A stretch of DNA of 23,549 nt from a bacterium UBP6_UBA1196 (lineage in GTDB: Bacteria > UBP6 > UBA1177): the NCBI GenBank assembly GCA_002310035.1, contig DBYC01000041.1:67177-90725 (forward strand), read 5' to 3'. Shown piece by piece: positions 1 through 7,758 of this stretch (the stretch's first letter is position 1; the number at the start of each line of letters is the position of its first letter). The translations under genes and the position numbers were made by a program. The notes under the pieces were generated by a model. It saw nothing but the letters and a program-made list of their open reading frames with translations, was not told the origin of the DNA and did not search any database.

Positions 1-396
1 CCGTGGATGCTTTACGGCGCAGGTGCAGCTTTAGCACTCATTCTCACGATGATCGGCGTTCCGGCACTCGCTTTCGCACTCGGTATGTTCATTCCGCTCG
101 ACCTCAACGTTCCGATACTTTTCGGCGGACTTATCGCCCACTTTGTAACGACCCGTTCGAAAGACGAAAAACTCAACAACGCACGTCAGGAACAGGGAAC
201 TCTTATCGCTTCCGGCTTCATCGCAGGCGGTGCTTTGATGGGCGTTGCGGCTGCGATACTCAAATTCGTCGGAATCGACCTTTTCATGGGCAACTGGGCT
301 GAATCAAACGGCGCACAGTGGCTCGCGATCGTAATGTTCCTCGTTCTCTGCGCTTACATGATCTGGCACACACTCAAAGCAAAAGTCGAAGAATAA
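1..396 (+). CDS. OPT-family oligopeptide transporter, C-terminal part
   Basis: This is the 3' end of a gene that enters from the left edge; the reading frame is open from base 1 and stops with TAA at 394-396. The visible 131 residues are very hydrophobic, with about four membrane segments (roughly residues 4-26, 30-50, 70-92 and 104-124). A proline/leucine-rich stretch (FIPLDLNVPILFGGL) and a later SGFIAGGALMGV stretch match the C-terminal membrane region of OPT-family transporters, proton-coupled carriers that take up oligopeptides or metal chelates across the inner membrane. The protein ends in a short basic/acidic cytoplasmic tail. The next gene starts 32 bases downstream on the same strand with no hairpin between, so read-through is possible. 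Substrate cannot be told from this fragment. Confidence 0.75.
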   Translation, partial: PWMLYGAGAALALILTMIGVPALAFALGMFIPLDLNVPILFGGLIAHFVTTRSKDEKLNNARQEQGTLIASGFIAGGALMGVAAAILKFVGIDLFMGNWAESNGAQWLAIVMFLVLCAYMIWHTLKAKVEE

Positions 397-428
397 CGCT
401 TCATAAATCCTTTCGGGGGAAGAATCCT

Positions 429-2237
429 ATGCTCAAGAAACGAAGATTTTTCTTCGCTCTTCTTTTTTCACTTCTTGTCTTCCTACTTGCAGCAGGACTT
501 GTTTTTTTAAAAGAAAAAACGAAGCAACTTCCCCTGAAAGATATCGCAATAATCTACACGAACGACGTCCACACCTACATCAGGAACATCAGCCCTGACG
601 ACAAAAACAGTGCTGAAAACCTTTCTTACGCGGCTCTTTCGGCATTAAAGAACGATCTTGAAGCGCAAGGGAAAGATGTCATTCTCGCCGATGCCGGAGA
701 TCACATCCAGGGAACGGCTTACGGCGACATGGACAAAGGAGCGACAATAATCAGGATCATGAACGAGACCGGCTACATGCTCGCCACGCCCGGCAACCAT
801 GAGTTCGATTACGGCATTTCACGGATTTTCGAGCTTATAGGACAGGCCCGTTTCCCCTATATTTCGTGTAATTTTTACAAAACCGATGACGGCAAACTCG
901 TCCTTCCGCCTTATAAAATCATAGAGAAAGGAGGAATAAAAATCGCTTTTATAGGCATTTCGACTCCGGAAAGCATCACCAAATCTACTCCGACATTTTT
1001 CATGGATGAAAAAACAGGAAATCTGCTTTACGATTTTTACTCAGGCAACGACGGAAGTGCGCTTTATAATGCGGTACAGAAAGCCATAGACGAAGCGAAA
1101 CCGCATGCCGACTATATCATCGCGCTCGGTCATCTCGGGGTCGACATCTCCTCAGCACCATACACAAGCCGCGAGGTCATTCAGCACACGCACGGACTTG
1201 ACGCCTTTATCGACGGACATTCGCACACGCTTATTGAACACGAATATGTCGCCGATACTGAAGGAAAAAATGTTCTTCTGACCCAGACAGGTGCATATTT
1301 ACAAGGTGCCGGCATAATGACCATCGCAAAAGACGGCAGCATTTCGACCGAAATCCTGCACAAATACGGAAATCATGACAAAAGAATCGCCGGAATAGAA
1401 AACAGCTGGATGAAGACGATCGACGAAAAACTCGGTGAAAAAATCGCCGTTCTCGACACAAAAATGTTCATTTCTGATCCTGAAAATCCGGCACAGAGAA
1501 TTATCCGCTGCCACGAGACCAATCTCGGCGATCTCACAGCCGACGCATTTTATCACTATTTCAATGAAAAACTGAAACTTGACTGCGACATCGCGATCTC
1601 AAACGGCGGAGGAGTAAGAAACGGCATGGAACCGGGAGATCTCTCCTATTTTTCGGCAAAAACGGTCCTTCCTTTCGGCAACCAGGTCTGCCTTGCCGAA
1701 ACAACAGGCCAGCAGATCCTGGACGCTCTCGAAAAAGGAGCTATCTTCACAGGCCTCAGTGACCCGGCAACAGCCGCACCTGCCGAATCGGGCGGATTCC
1801 TCCATGTCGCCGGCATAAAATACGAAATCGACACTTCCGTTGAATCGACAGTCAGCACCGATGAAAACGCGATATGGCTCAACGCGCCGTCAGGGAAATA
1901 CAAAGTCGGCAATGTTCAGGTCTATAACCGCCGGACAGGCAAATATGAACCGCTCGACCCGGCAGGAAAATACTATACGGCAGGCACCGATTACATTCTG
2001 AAAAATCTCGGAGACGGAATGGCTATGTTCAAAAATGCAGTTCCCGTTCTGGATTTTGTAGGCGAAGACTACATCATCCTTGCCGACTACTTAAAATCAT
2101 TCAAAAAAGGAACAGACGGACACCCGCACATCTCTACCGGCAACAGTCCGCTGAAATCCTACAAAAATTACCTTCTCGATTACGAGAATCCGTTCGGTTC
2201 GGGAAGAATCAAAATCAAAAATCAGACAACTCATTAG
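429..2237 (+). CDS. Membrane-anchored 5'-nucleotidase / metallophosphatase
   Basis: A 602-residue protein of the UshA/YfkN-type bifunctional phosphatase family, expected to hydrolyse nucleotides or related phosphoesters outside the inner membrane. The start at 429 follows a GGGGGA ribosome site 8 bases upstream. Residues about 6-27 are a hydrophobic segment behind a KKRR head; there is no lipobox, so it is a signal anchor or signal peptide. The calcineurin-like metal site is complete: D46 and H48 (TNDVH), D91 (DAGDH), N123-H124-E125 (GNHE), H235 (GHLG) and H264/H266 (GHSH). The C-terminal nucleotide-binding domain is recognised by NGGGVRNG followed by PFGNQV around residues 395-420. The length is normal for the family. 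The next gene follows after 8 bases, so the two are probably cotranscribed. The natural substrate is inferred only at family level. Confidence 0.88.
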   Translation: MLKKRRFFFALLFSLLVFLLAAGLVFLKEKTKQLPLKDIAIIYTNDVHTYIRNISPDDKNSAENLSYAALSALKNDLEAQGKDVILADAGDHIQGTAYGDMDKGATIIRIMNETGYMLATPGNHEFDYGISRIFELIGQARFPYISCNFYKTDDGKLVLPPYKIIEKGGIKIAFIGISTPESITKSTPTFFMDEKTGNLLYDFYSGNDGSALYNAVQKAIDEAKPHADYIIALGHLGVDISSAPYTSREVIQHTHGLDAFIDGHSHTLIEHEYVADTEGKNVLLTQTGAYLQGAGIMTIAKDGSISTEILHKYGNHDKRIAGIENSWMKTIDEKLGEKIAVLDTKMFISDPENPAQRIIRCHETNLGDLTADAFYHYFNEKLKLDCDIAISNGGGVRNGMEPGDLSYFSAKTVLPFGNQVCLAETTGQQILDALEKGAIFTGLSDPATAAPAESGGFLHVAGIKYEIDTSVESTVSTDENAIWLNAPSGKYKVGNVQVYNRRTGKYEPLDPAGKYYTAGTDYILKNLGDGMAMFKNAVPVLDFVGEDYIILADYLKSFKKGTDGHPHISTGNSPLKSYKNYLLDYENPFGSGRIKIKNQTTH

Positions 2238-2245
2238 AGGCTTTT

Positions 2246-4198
2246 ATGAAAAAAACGGCAGTTTTTTTGGTTTTTCCGATATTTTTCGCGATTTTTTCAG
2301 GGTGTGAACACACAAAATATGTCGATTCGATGGAATATGTCAAAGAGAACGAACCGAACGAATCGACTTTTCAGGCTCTCGAAATAGAGGAAGGCACCCC
2401 CTACTCAGGCGAAATCGCGAAACCGGAAAACGACACTGCCGATACAGATCTTTACAAAATATGGCTTCCGTCAGGAACCCTTATCTCTTTCGAATTTGAA
2501 AGCCGCGAGGAAAATTTCGAGCCGTATATCGGCCATACCGACAATCTGGGGAACTATTCGTTCGTAATTTTCAGTCAGAATGTCAACAAGCACAGAGCTA
2601 CTTTCGTGACGACGGCCGACGGCTGGCAATATTTTGAAATCGGCGACAAACGGAATACCTACGACACAGAAGATCCCGCCGCAAAAACACTATTCGGCGG
2701 TTTCAAATACTGGTTCAGAGTGATTTCATCTCACATCTGCAACAAGGAAGACTACAATAAAATCAAATCAAATTCGACACTTAAACGAAATTTTGCACAA
2801 AACGGCGAGCATATTGACATTCTTGAGGCCGAACTTGACAGCAACGGGATCTATCAGTTCAACATTGACACCGAAAACACGCTGAGCGATAAATTTTCGT
2901 TTATTATGAACTGCGGCAGCCGTGAAATCGTTGCCGGCAACGACGACGAGGACTATTACCGAAACAAAATCGACCCGCTGATTTACACTCGGCTTGAGAA
3001 AAACCTGCGTCATCTTCTTGTTACAGGCAGGATTCTCCTTGATCTCGACGAAACAGAGACCGAAAATTTTACTGTTTCAATGAAAAAGCAGGATGACTCG
3101 GCCGAACTCGAACCGAACGACACCTACAATTATGCCAATATCGTCGGCACGGCGGCTGTTTCCGGTTATCTGGAAACTGAAAAAACCGACATCATGGGCG
3201 AAATCACAGACGACGAGGACTGGTTCAGGTTCGAAGTCGAAAAAGGTGAAATCATGAACATCAAAATAACACCGGGGAACACTGAGACGTTCATCGCGGA
3301 GATCTGGGCTTCTTCATACACGATCACCGGAAGCGGCCTGATCCCTATGCGTGCAAGCAGACTGAGCGGCATTGAAACCCACATGATGAACATGCTTGTG
3401 CCGTTCAACGGGCAGCTTTATCTGGATCTGATCGGAAGCGGCATCCGTTACAGCTTCGAAACCGAAAAAAGCAGCAGACCTGACAGTTTCGATTCCGAAG
3501 AAAGCCCTCTGGAAACCGAAATTCCCGACTGCGGCTGGAAATTTTATAAATGGAAGTTCAGCGGCGAAGAAAACGATTTAGCCGAAATCACCGTTTCAAT
3601 TCCTGAAAATATTGCCGGACTTTACATTTTCGACAGCGACTACCTTCCTTACGCTGAACCGGAATCTGCCGGAACGACCCGCTTCTTTGTCAGAAAATAC
3701 GAAAAGACAGAAAGTCTTGTTTTCGGGATTTATATCGGCAAATGCGAACAGAATTCGGGCGAAAAACTTACACTTTCTGTGACTGAAAGCCAAAATCAGC
3801 CGGAAAAATGGACTCACGGAACAGACAAAAATCCGATAAAAATCGAAGCAGGCAAGGCATATCAAGGTTTTTTCGACACGAACAGCGGTTTTTACGAAAA
3901 CTTTTTCGAATTTACCCCGGAAAAGGACGGAACTGCATACATTATGACATCGCCGCACCGAGAATCGACATGGTTCAATATCGACACGGTTATGACTCTG
4001 CTGCATGACGGTGCAGAGACGGCATCTTCCGACGATATGCTTAAATCGGTCCACTTCAACAAATACAGCTTTATTTCGCACGAAGTGAAAAAAGGAGAAA
4101 AATATACAATAAAAATCACCCCTTTTATGAGCGAAAGCTCCGAAATTTCGGCTATGAACATCAAAGGTTCGTATATTCTTGACTTATATTTAAAGTGA
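2246..4198 (+). CDS. Large lipoprotein with PPC-like modules
   Basis: A 650-residue predicted lipoprotein. The signal peptide MKKTAVFLVFPIFFAIFSGC has a lipobox with Cys20. The mature part contains at least two modules of the type 'NEPNES...Y.GEI...D.DLYKI.L..G' (about residues 34-80) and 'ELEPNDTYNYANIVG...DDEDWFRFEVEKGE' (about 287-345). These look like bacterial pre-peptidase C-terminal (PPC) beta-sandwich domains. A third, weaker beta-rich block near 540-600 ends with FFEFTPEKDGTAYI. No catalytic motif is visible, so a binding or structural role at the cell envelope is more likely than an enzymatic one. It sits 8 bases after the nucleotidase gene, and an A/T-rich hairpin with a T-tract begins right at its stop codon. 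Specific function not recognised. Confidence 0.72.
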   Translation: MKKTAVFLVFPIFFAIFSGCEHTKYVDSMEYVKENEPNESTFQALEIEEGTPYSGEIAKPENDTADTDLYKIWLPSGTLISFEFESREENFEPYIGHTDNLGNYSFVIFSQNVNKHRATFVTTADGWQYFEIGDKRNTYDTEDPAAKTLFGGFKYWFRVISSHICNKEDYNKIKSNSTLKRNFAQNGEHIDILEAELDSNGIYQFNIDTENTLSDKFSFIMNCGSREIVAGNDDEDYYRNKIDPLIYTRLEKNLRHLLVTGRILLDLDETETENFTVSMKKQDDSAELEPNDTYNYANIVGTAAVSGYLETEKTDIMGEITDDEDWFRFEVEKGEIMNIKITPGNTETFIAEIWASSYTITGSGLIPMRASRLSGIETHMMNMLVPFNGQLYLDLIGSGIRYSFETEKSSRPDSFDSEESPLETEIPDCGWKFYKWKFSGEENDLAEITVSIPENIAGLYIFDSDYLPYAEPESAGTTRFFVRKYEKTESLVFGIYIGKCEQNSGEKLTLSVTESQNQPEKWTHGTDKNPIKIEAGKAYQGFFDTNSGFYENFFEFTPEKDGTAYIMTSPHRESTWFNIDTVMTLLHDGAETASSDDMLKSVHFNKYSFISHEVKKGEKYTIKITPFMSESSEISAMNIKGSYILDLYLK

Positions 4199-4199
4199 T

Positions 4200-4227
4200 A
4201 ATAATGTTCGCGCAACATTGTTTTTTT
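4200..4227 (+). terminator. Candidate hairpin with T-tract between two lipoprotein genes
   Basis: AATGTT (4203-4208) and AACATT (4214-4219) form a perfect 6-bp stem around a CGCGC loop. The stem can be extended outward by A-T and G-T pairs, and the 3' arm runs into seven T residues (4221-4227). It lies just after the TGA at 4196-4198 and before the AGGAGG of the next gene. The stem is A/T-rich, so it could be a weak terminator or an attenuator rather than a full stop. A TTGACT (4179-4184) upstream gives a competing promoter reading. Confidence 0.42.
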
Positions 4228-4245
4228 ACTTTCTCAGGAGGAATT

Positions 4246-5244
4246 ATGAAAAAATTAGTGCTTTTCTTGCTGGCAGTTCTGATGATTGCCGGCTGCGGTT
4301 CGAACTCCAAATCCCTTCAGGATCAGGTCGATTCGTTTATTCAGAGCTATCTTTACGCTGTCCGCGACGCTTCCGACGGCAAACAGGGAACTTTGCAGGA
4401 CATTTACGACAACTGGCTTTCAACCGAAATGAAAAAAGTCGTAACATTCGAAGATTTTAAAGATTTCGCAACGACGACATACAAAGGCAAAATCGGAACC
4501 GAAATCAGGACTTCCAGAGCTAACATCGTTATTGACGCTGAAACCAAGGCTTTCATCGAAGCAACAGGCCAAACAGCGAATATGGGCCGTATGGCAGGCG
4601 TAATGAACGCTGATGCATCACTCATTTTCACAGTCAGAGTCGTAAAGGAAGGCGAGGCTTTCAAAGTCGAGCTTCAGACACTCATGGCTGAAATCACCGA
4701 GCGCAACAACGAGCAGAACAGGCTTGCAAATCTTCTTAAAAATTACAAAGGACTCATCAAAATCGACGACATTACAGGCAAAAAATTCCCGGATCGCCCC
4801 GGTTTTGCTGAACTTACCGGAACTATCCTCAACGGCAGCAGCGACCTTGACATGATCAGAGTCGGCATCAGAGTCCGTTTCAAAGACAAAAACGGCGATG
4901 TAATCTACGCTGAAAATTTCCTGCCCGTAACAGATATGAGATACGAAGGACTCAGGACTTCCCTTCTTCCGAACTCGGTAAAAGTTTTCAAGGCAGTCGT
5001 AAAGGATATTCCTGAAGAGTGGGATCCCGATCAGCCGCTTTCCTTCAACTTCTACCTCATTGACGGCGTTCACATCACTCCTGAAGAGCTCGTTGCAGAA
5101 AACAAGGAGAGAGACAGACTTAAAAAACTCATCGAAGACACCAAAAAGGCTGACGAAGAAGCAAGAAAACAGCTCAAAGAGATCTGGGAAAGAGAAAAAG
5201 CTCTCAAAGAAAAGATCAAAGAGCTCCAGAATCAGGGCGAATAA
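4246..5244 (+). CDS. Lipoprotein with C-terminal coiled coil
   Basis: A 332-residue predicted lipoprotein. The start at 4246 is chosen because it follows AGGAGG at 4236-4241 and opens directly into the signal peptide MKKLVLFLLAVLMIAGC (lipobox Cys17). An in-frame GTG at 4195 would put extra polar and aromatic residues before the signal. The mature N-terminal half (about 22-160) resembles an envelope alpha/beta domain of unknown type. Residues about 185-250 (AELTGTILNGSSDLDMIRVG, then RVRFKDKNGDVIYAE) look like an FxLYD-style beta-sandwich. The last 50 residues are a highly charged coiled coil (KERDRLKKLIEDTKKADEEA and onward). That tail could pair with a partner or reach along the periplasm. 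Its strong ribosome site suggests it is well expressed. No enzyme signature seen; function not recognised. Confidence 0.72.
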   Translation: MKKLVLFLLAVLMIAGCGSNSKSLQDQVDSFIQSYLYAVRDASDGKQGTLQDIYDNWLSTEMKKVVTFEDFKDFATTTYKGKIGTEIRTSRANIVIDAETKAFIEATGQTANMGRMAGVMNADASLIFTVRVVKEGEAFKVELQTLMAEITERNNEQNRLANLLKNYKGLIKIDDITGKKFPDRPGFAELTGTILNGSSDLDMIRVGIRVRFKDKNGDVIYAENFLPVTDMRYEGLRTSLLPNSVKVFKAVVKDIPEEWDPDQPLSFNFYLIDGVHITPEELVAENKERDRLKKLIEDTKKADEEARKQLKEIWEREKALKEKIKELQNQGE

Positions 5245-5265
5245 GGCTCAAACGGAGATTTTTTC

Positions 5266-5622
5266 GTGAAAATGAATTTTTTTCTTGACTTTCAAAAAAA
5301 TTGTGGCTATAAAGCCGCCGTTTTGATTGTTCTTTCATTTTTGAGTTTTGGAATTTTTGCAAAAGACCTTAATTTGGCCTACCTTCCGCCTCAGGCTTCG
5401 AAAACAGGCGACAACAAGTATCAGCTTGTAAAAGACTTCGATACTTCGGTCAAACAGATCAAAGGTCTTTTTGTAGGAGACGATTCGGTAAAGGACGAGT
5501 TGATGACCAACGAGGAAAATTATCGGGTCCATGTTTTCTACAATCTGAAAAAATCGGCTCCATGGCATAAGATCTATGTTATTGCATGGGACGACAAGGT
5601 CTTCGCAAGAATTTACAAATAA
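5266..5622 (+). CDS. Small exported protein of unknown function
   Basis: A 118-residue protein. GTG at 5266 is preferred over ATG at 5272 because GGAG at 5254-5257 lies 8 bases before the GTG and 14 before the ATG. After a short amphipathic head there is a hydrophobic signal segment (AAVLIVLSFLSFGIFA) ending before KDLNLAY, so export to the periplasm is likely, about 85 residues mature. The mature part has no cysteine and ends in a short beta-like run (KIYVIAWDDKVFARIYK). It follows the coiled-coil lipoprotein gene by 21 bases and ends 10 bases before a tRNA gene, so it is probably the last protein gene of this envelope cluster. I do not recognise the family. Confidence 0.6.
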   Translation: MKMNFFLDFQKNCGYKAAVLIVLSFLSFGIFAKDLNLAYLPPQASKTGDNKYQLVKDFDTSVKQIKGLFVGDDSVKDELMTNEENYRVHVFYNLKKSAPWHKIYVIAWDDKVFARIYK

Positions 5623-5632
5623 AGCATGAGGT

Positions 5633-5706
5633 TCCCGGATCGTCCAATGGCAGGACTACGGATTCTGGCTCCGTCAATCAAGGTTCGAATCCTTGTTCGG
5701 GATCCA
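5633..5706 (+). tRNA. tRNA-Gln (anticodon CTG)
   Basis: A complete cloverleaf of 74 bases: acceptor TCCCGGA/TTCGGGA (one G-T pair), D-stem GTCC/GGAC, anticodon stem ACGGA/TCCGT with loop TTCTGGC (anticodon CTG at 5665-5667), T-stem CAAGG/CCTTG with loop TTCGAAT, and genome-encoded CCA. The discriminator base is T. It reads CAG codons. A weak promoter can be drawn inside the end of the preceding gene (ACGACA 5591-5596, 17-base spacer, TACAAA 5614-5619). Confidence 0.95.
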
Positions 5707-5720
5707 TTTATTCATGCAAT

Positions 5721-5795
5721 GACCCCTTCGTCTAGCGGTTAGGACGGCGGCCTCTCACGCCGCTAACAGCGGTTCGAATCCGCTAGGGGTCGCCA
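5721..5795 (+). tRNA. tRNA-Glu (anticodon CTC)
   Basis: A complete cloverleaf of 75 bases: acceptor GACCCCT/AGGGGTC, D-stem GTCT/GGAC, anticodon stem GCGGC/GCCGC with loop CTCTCAC (anticodon CTC at 5754-5756), T-stem AGCGG/CCGCT with loop TTCGAAT, G discriminator and encoded CCA. It reads GAG codons. Only 14 bases separate it from the tRNA-Gln gene, so the two are almost certainly one transcript. Confidence 0.96.
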
Positions 5796-5834
5796 GAGTT
5801 TTCGAGAGGCTTCCTTTTCTTTTCCCTTATTTTT

Positions 5835-5869
5835 AAGATTCAAGTTTTGATTTGAGACTTGGATTTTTT
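5835..5869 (+). terminator. Candidate terminator after the tRNA pair
   Basis: AAGATTCAAG (5835-5844) can pair with CTTGGATTTT (5858-5867), with G-T wobbles, around a 13-base loop, and the 3' arm runs into T residues to 5869. It is A/T-rich and the loop is long, so this is weak evidence. Its position between the tRNA genes and the next promoter is right for a terminator. Confidence 0.35.
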
Positions 5870-5897
5870 CTGTTTTTTAGCTTTTATATGCGTTGTC

Positions 5898-5925
5898 TTG
5901 ACTTGCAGCGCTTTATTCCTATAAT
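5898..5925 (+). promoter_or_regulatory. Sigma70-type promoter for the NifU-like/RNase G genes
   Basis: TTGACT (5898-5903), a 16-base spacer and a perfect TATAAT (5920-5925). It is the best promoter match in the window. Transcription would begin near 5932, giving a leader of about 33 bases before the ATG at 5965. Confidence 0.78.
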
Positions 5926-5964
5926 TATCCGTTTTTGTTTTTTTACTGATTTATGGAGATAAAA

Positions 5965-6204
5965 ATGAGCGAAAATCTGGCTTGGAAAGAAAAAGTTAAA
6001 GAGGTTATTGAAGATGTCCGTCCCGCTTTGCAGAGAGACGGAGGCGATGTAGAAATCATGGAAATCACCGATGACGGCATAGTAAAAGTTGCTCTTCAAG
6101 GTCATTGCGCCGGCTGCCCGATGAGTCAGATGACTCTTAAAATGGGTATCGAACAGCATCTTAAAAGGCTTGTTCCCGAAGTAAAGGAAGTCATCAACAT
6201 TTAG
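5965..6204 (+). CDS. NifU C-terminal-domain Fe-S cluster scaffold protein
   Basis: A 79-residue protein made of the NifU C-terminal domain alone. It assembles or carries a [4Fe-4S] cluster between two subunits and hands it to target enzymes in the cytoplasm. The family is recognised by RPALQRDGGDVE at residues 19-30 and by the cluster-binding C48-A-G-C51-P motif. The start at 5965 is preferred to ATG 5953 because GGAG at 5955-5958 stands 6 bases before it. The length matches stand-alone NifU-C proteins and is much shorter than full NifU or E. coli NfuA. It is the first gene after a strong promoter, and RNase G follows after 24 bases. An anaerobic organism with many Fe-S enzymes, such as the ferredoxin oxidoreductase at the right edge, would use such a carrier. 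Confidence 0.9.
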   Translation: MSENLAWKEKVKEVIEDVRPALQRDGGDVEIMEITDDGIVKVALQGHCAGCPMSQMTLKMGIEQHLKRLVPEVKEVINI

Positions 6205-6228
6205 TTTCTCCTGCTTTTTTAACATCAA

Positions 6229-7752
6229 ATGAACAGACAGATAATAGTAAACAACACATACGGGGAAAAAAGGGTCGCGATACTTGAAGACAGAAAACTC
6301 GTCGAACTTCATGTGATCCACTCCGAAGAAGGAAGATGCCTTTCAAACATCTATTCCGGAATAATCCGGCGTGTACTGCCCGGAATGCAGTCGGCTTTCG
6401 TCGAATTCGGAGGAACAAGGACTGGCTTCATCCACGCCAACGATCTGAAACTTGACATAACCTACGAAGAATACCAGAAAAATCTGGACAGCGACGAGTG
6501 TGAATCCGATCCTGAAGAAGGTGACAGTGAAAAACACGAAAGCAGAAAAACGCCCGACATAACTCAATACGCTAAAGAAGGCAGCCGTATCCTTGTACAG
6601 GTAGTGAAAGAACCGATCGGACAGAAAGGAGCCAAGCTCACGACTCACATTTCCCTTGCCGGAAGATACTGCGTCCTGCTGCCGACGATCACTCACATCG
6701 GCGTGAGCAGAAAAATCGGCGACCGCGAAAAACGCGAAGAACTCAAGGAATTCGGACAGAAAGTCCAGAAAAAGGGGTACGGCATAATACTGCGTACACT
6801 CGCTGCCGAAACCGACATAAAAATCATTGAAAAAGAAGTCGTTTTCCTGATAAAAAAATGGCTTTCAATACAAAACACCTTCCAGAAAAGCAAAGGAACC
6901 GCGCTTATTGAACCAGCAATAGACCCGATGCTTGACTTCGTGCAGAATACTTCAATGGACGAACTTTCCGAAATCGTAGTCGACAACAAAAACGACGAGA
7001 AAGCCGCGAGGAACTACCTCGCTTTCTACGGCGAGAATCCTGACGACAAAGTGAAATTTCACAATCTTGTCTACCCTATTTTCGACTACTATTCGATAGA
7101 ACAGGAGATAAACAGCCTTATAAACAAAAAAATCTGGCTGAAAAGCGGCGGTTTTCTCATAATCGAGCAGACGGAAGCGCTGACTGTAATAGATGTAAAC
7201 ACTGGAAAATTCGTCGGGAAAGGTGATCTTGAAACCACTGTATTCAAAACGAACTGCGAGGCCGCCGAAGAAATCGCATACCACATGAGACTAAGAAATC
7301 TGGCAGGAATCATCGTCGTTGATTTCATCGACATGCGCAATCAGGTCAACAAGAAAAAAGTTATCGCAAAACTCGAAAAAGAGCTTGAAAAAGATTCGGC
7401 AAAATGCACTGTTTTTTATTTCACACGGCTCGGTCTGATACAGATCACGCGTAAAAGAACGACCGAAAGCAACATATCATCACTCACAGAACCATGCCCG
7501 CACTGCCACGGCAACGGCATTATCCGTTCTAAGGAAACTGTGGTATTCCAGATTTTCCGCGAAATAAAAAAGCAGGTCGAACTTTACGGAACTAAAACTG
7601 TGACTGTAATATCGCATCCTGACATTTCTTCAGCACTTGAACTCACCTACTCCGATGAATTCGCAAAACTCAAAAAGGATCTCGGGGTAATCGTTAAGAC
7701 CGAAACGAACAACATGTTCCAGAGAGACTTTTTTTCAGTTGAAAGAAAATAG
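6229..7752 (+). CDS. rng: Ribonuclease G (RNase E/G family)
   Basis: A 507-residue single-strand-specific endoribonuclease that processes rRNA and mRNA in the cytoplasm. The N-terminus (MNRQIIVNNTYGEKRVAILE) is typical of the family. The S1 RNA-binding domain spans about residues 35-135 and contains an acidic, probably disordered insert (DSDECESDPEEGDSEKHESR) around residues 87-107. The two catalytic metal ligands are present with the family's 43-residue spacing: D322 (VIDVNTG) and D365 (VVDFIDM). The Zn-link is C423-P-H-C426 followed by HGNG. The length fits RNase G, without the long degradosome scaffold of RNase E. No Shine-Dalgarno-like sequence precedes the ATG, so translation may be coupled to the NifU-like gene 24 bases upstream. 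The stop lies only 6 bases from the stop of the convergent GGDEF gene. Confidence 0.93.
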   Translation: MNRQIIVNNTYGEKRVAILEDRKLVELHVIHSEEGRCLSNIYSGIIRRVLPGMQSAFVEFGGTRTGFIHANDLKLDITYEEYQKNLDSDECESDPEEGDSEKHESRKTPDITQYAKEGSRILVQVVKEPIGQKGAKLTTHISLAGRYCVLLPTITHIGVSRKIGDREKREELKEFGQKVQKKGYGIILRTLAAETDIKIIEKEVVFLIKKWLSIQNTFQKSKGTALIEPAIDPMLDFVQNTSMDELSEIVVDNKNDEKAARNYLAFYGENPDDKVKFHNLVYPIFDYYSIEQEINSLINKKIWLKSGGFLIIEQTEALTVIDVNTGKFVGKGDLETTVFKTNCEAAEEIAYHMRLRNLAGIIVVDFIDMRNQVNKKKVIAKLEKELEKDSAKCTVFYFTRLGLIQITRKRTTESNISSLTEPCPHCHGNGIIRSKETVVFQIFREIKKQVELYGTKTVTVISHPDISSALELTYSDEFAKLKKDLGVIVKTETNNMFQRDFFSVERK

Positions 7753-7758
7753 TCTGTC

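Noticed and set aside
4179..4207. Promoter TTGACT-17-TAATGT before the coiled-coil lipoprotein
   Set aside because: The -10 matches only three of six bases, and the expected start would fall inside the hairpin 4200-4227. Kept as an alternative, not as a feature.
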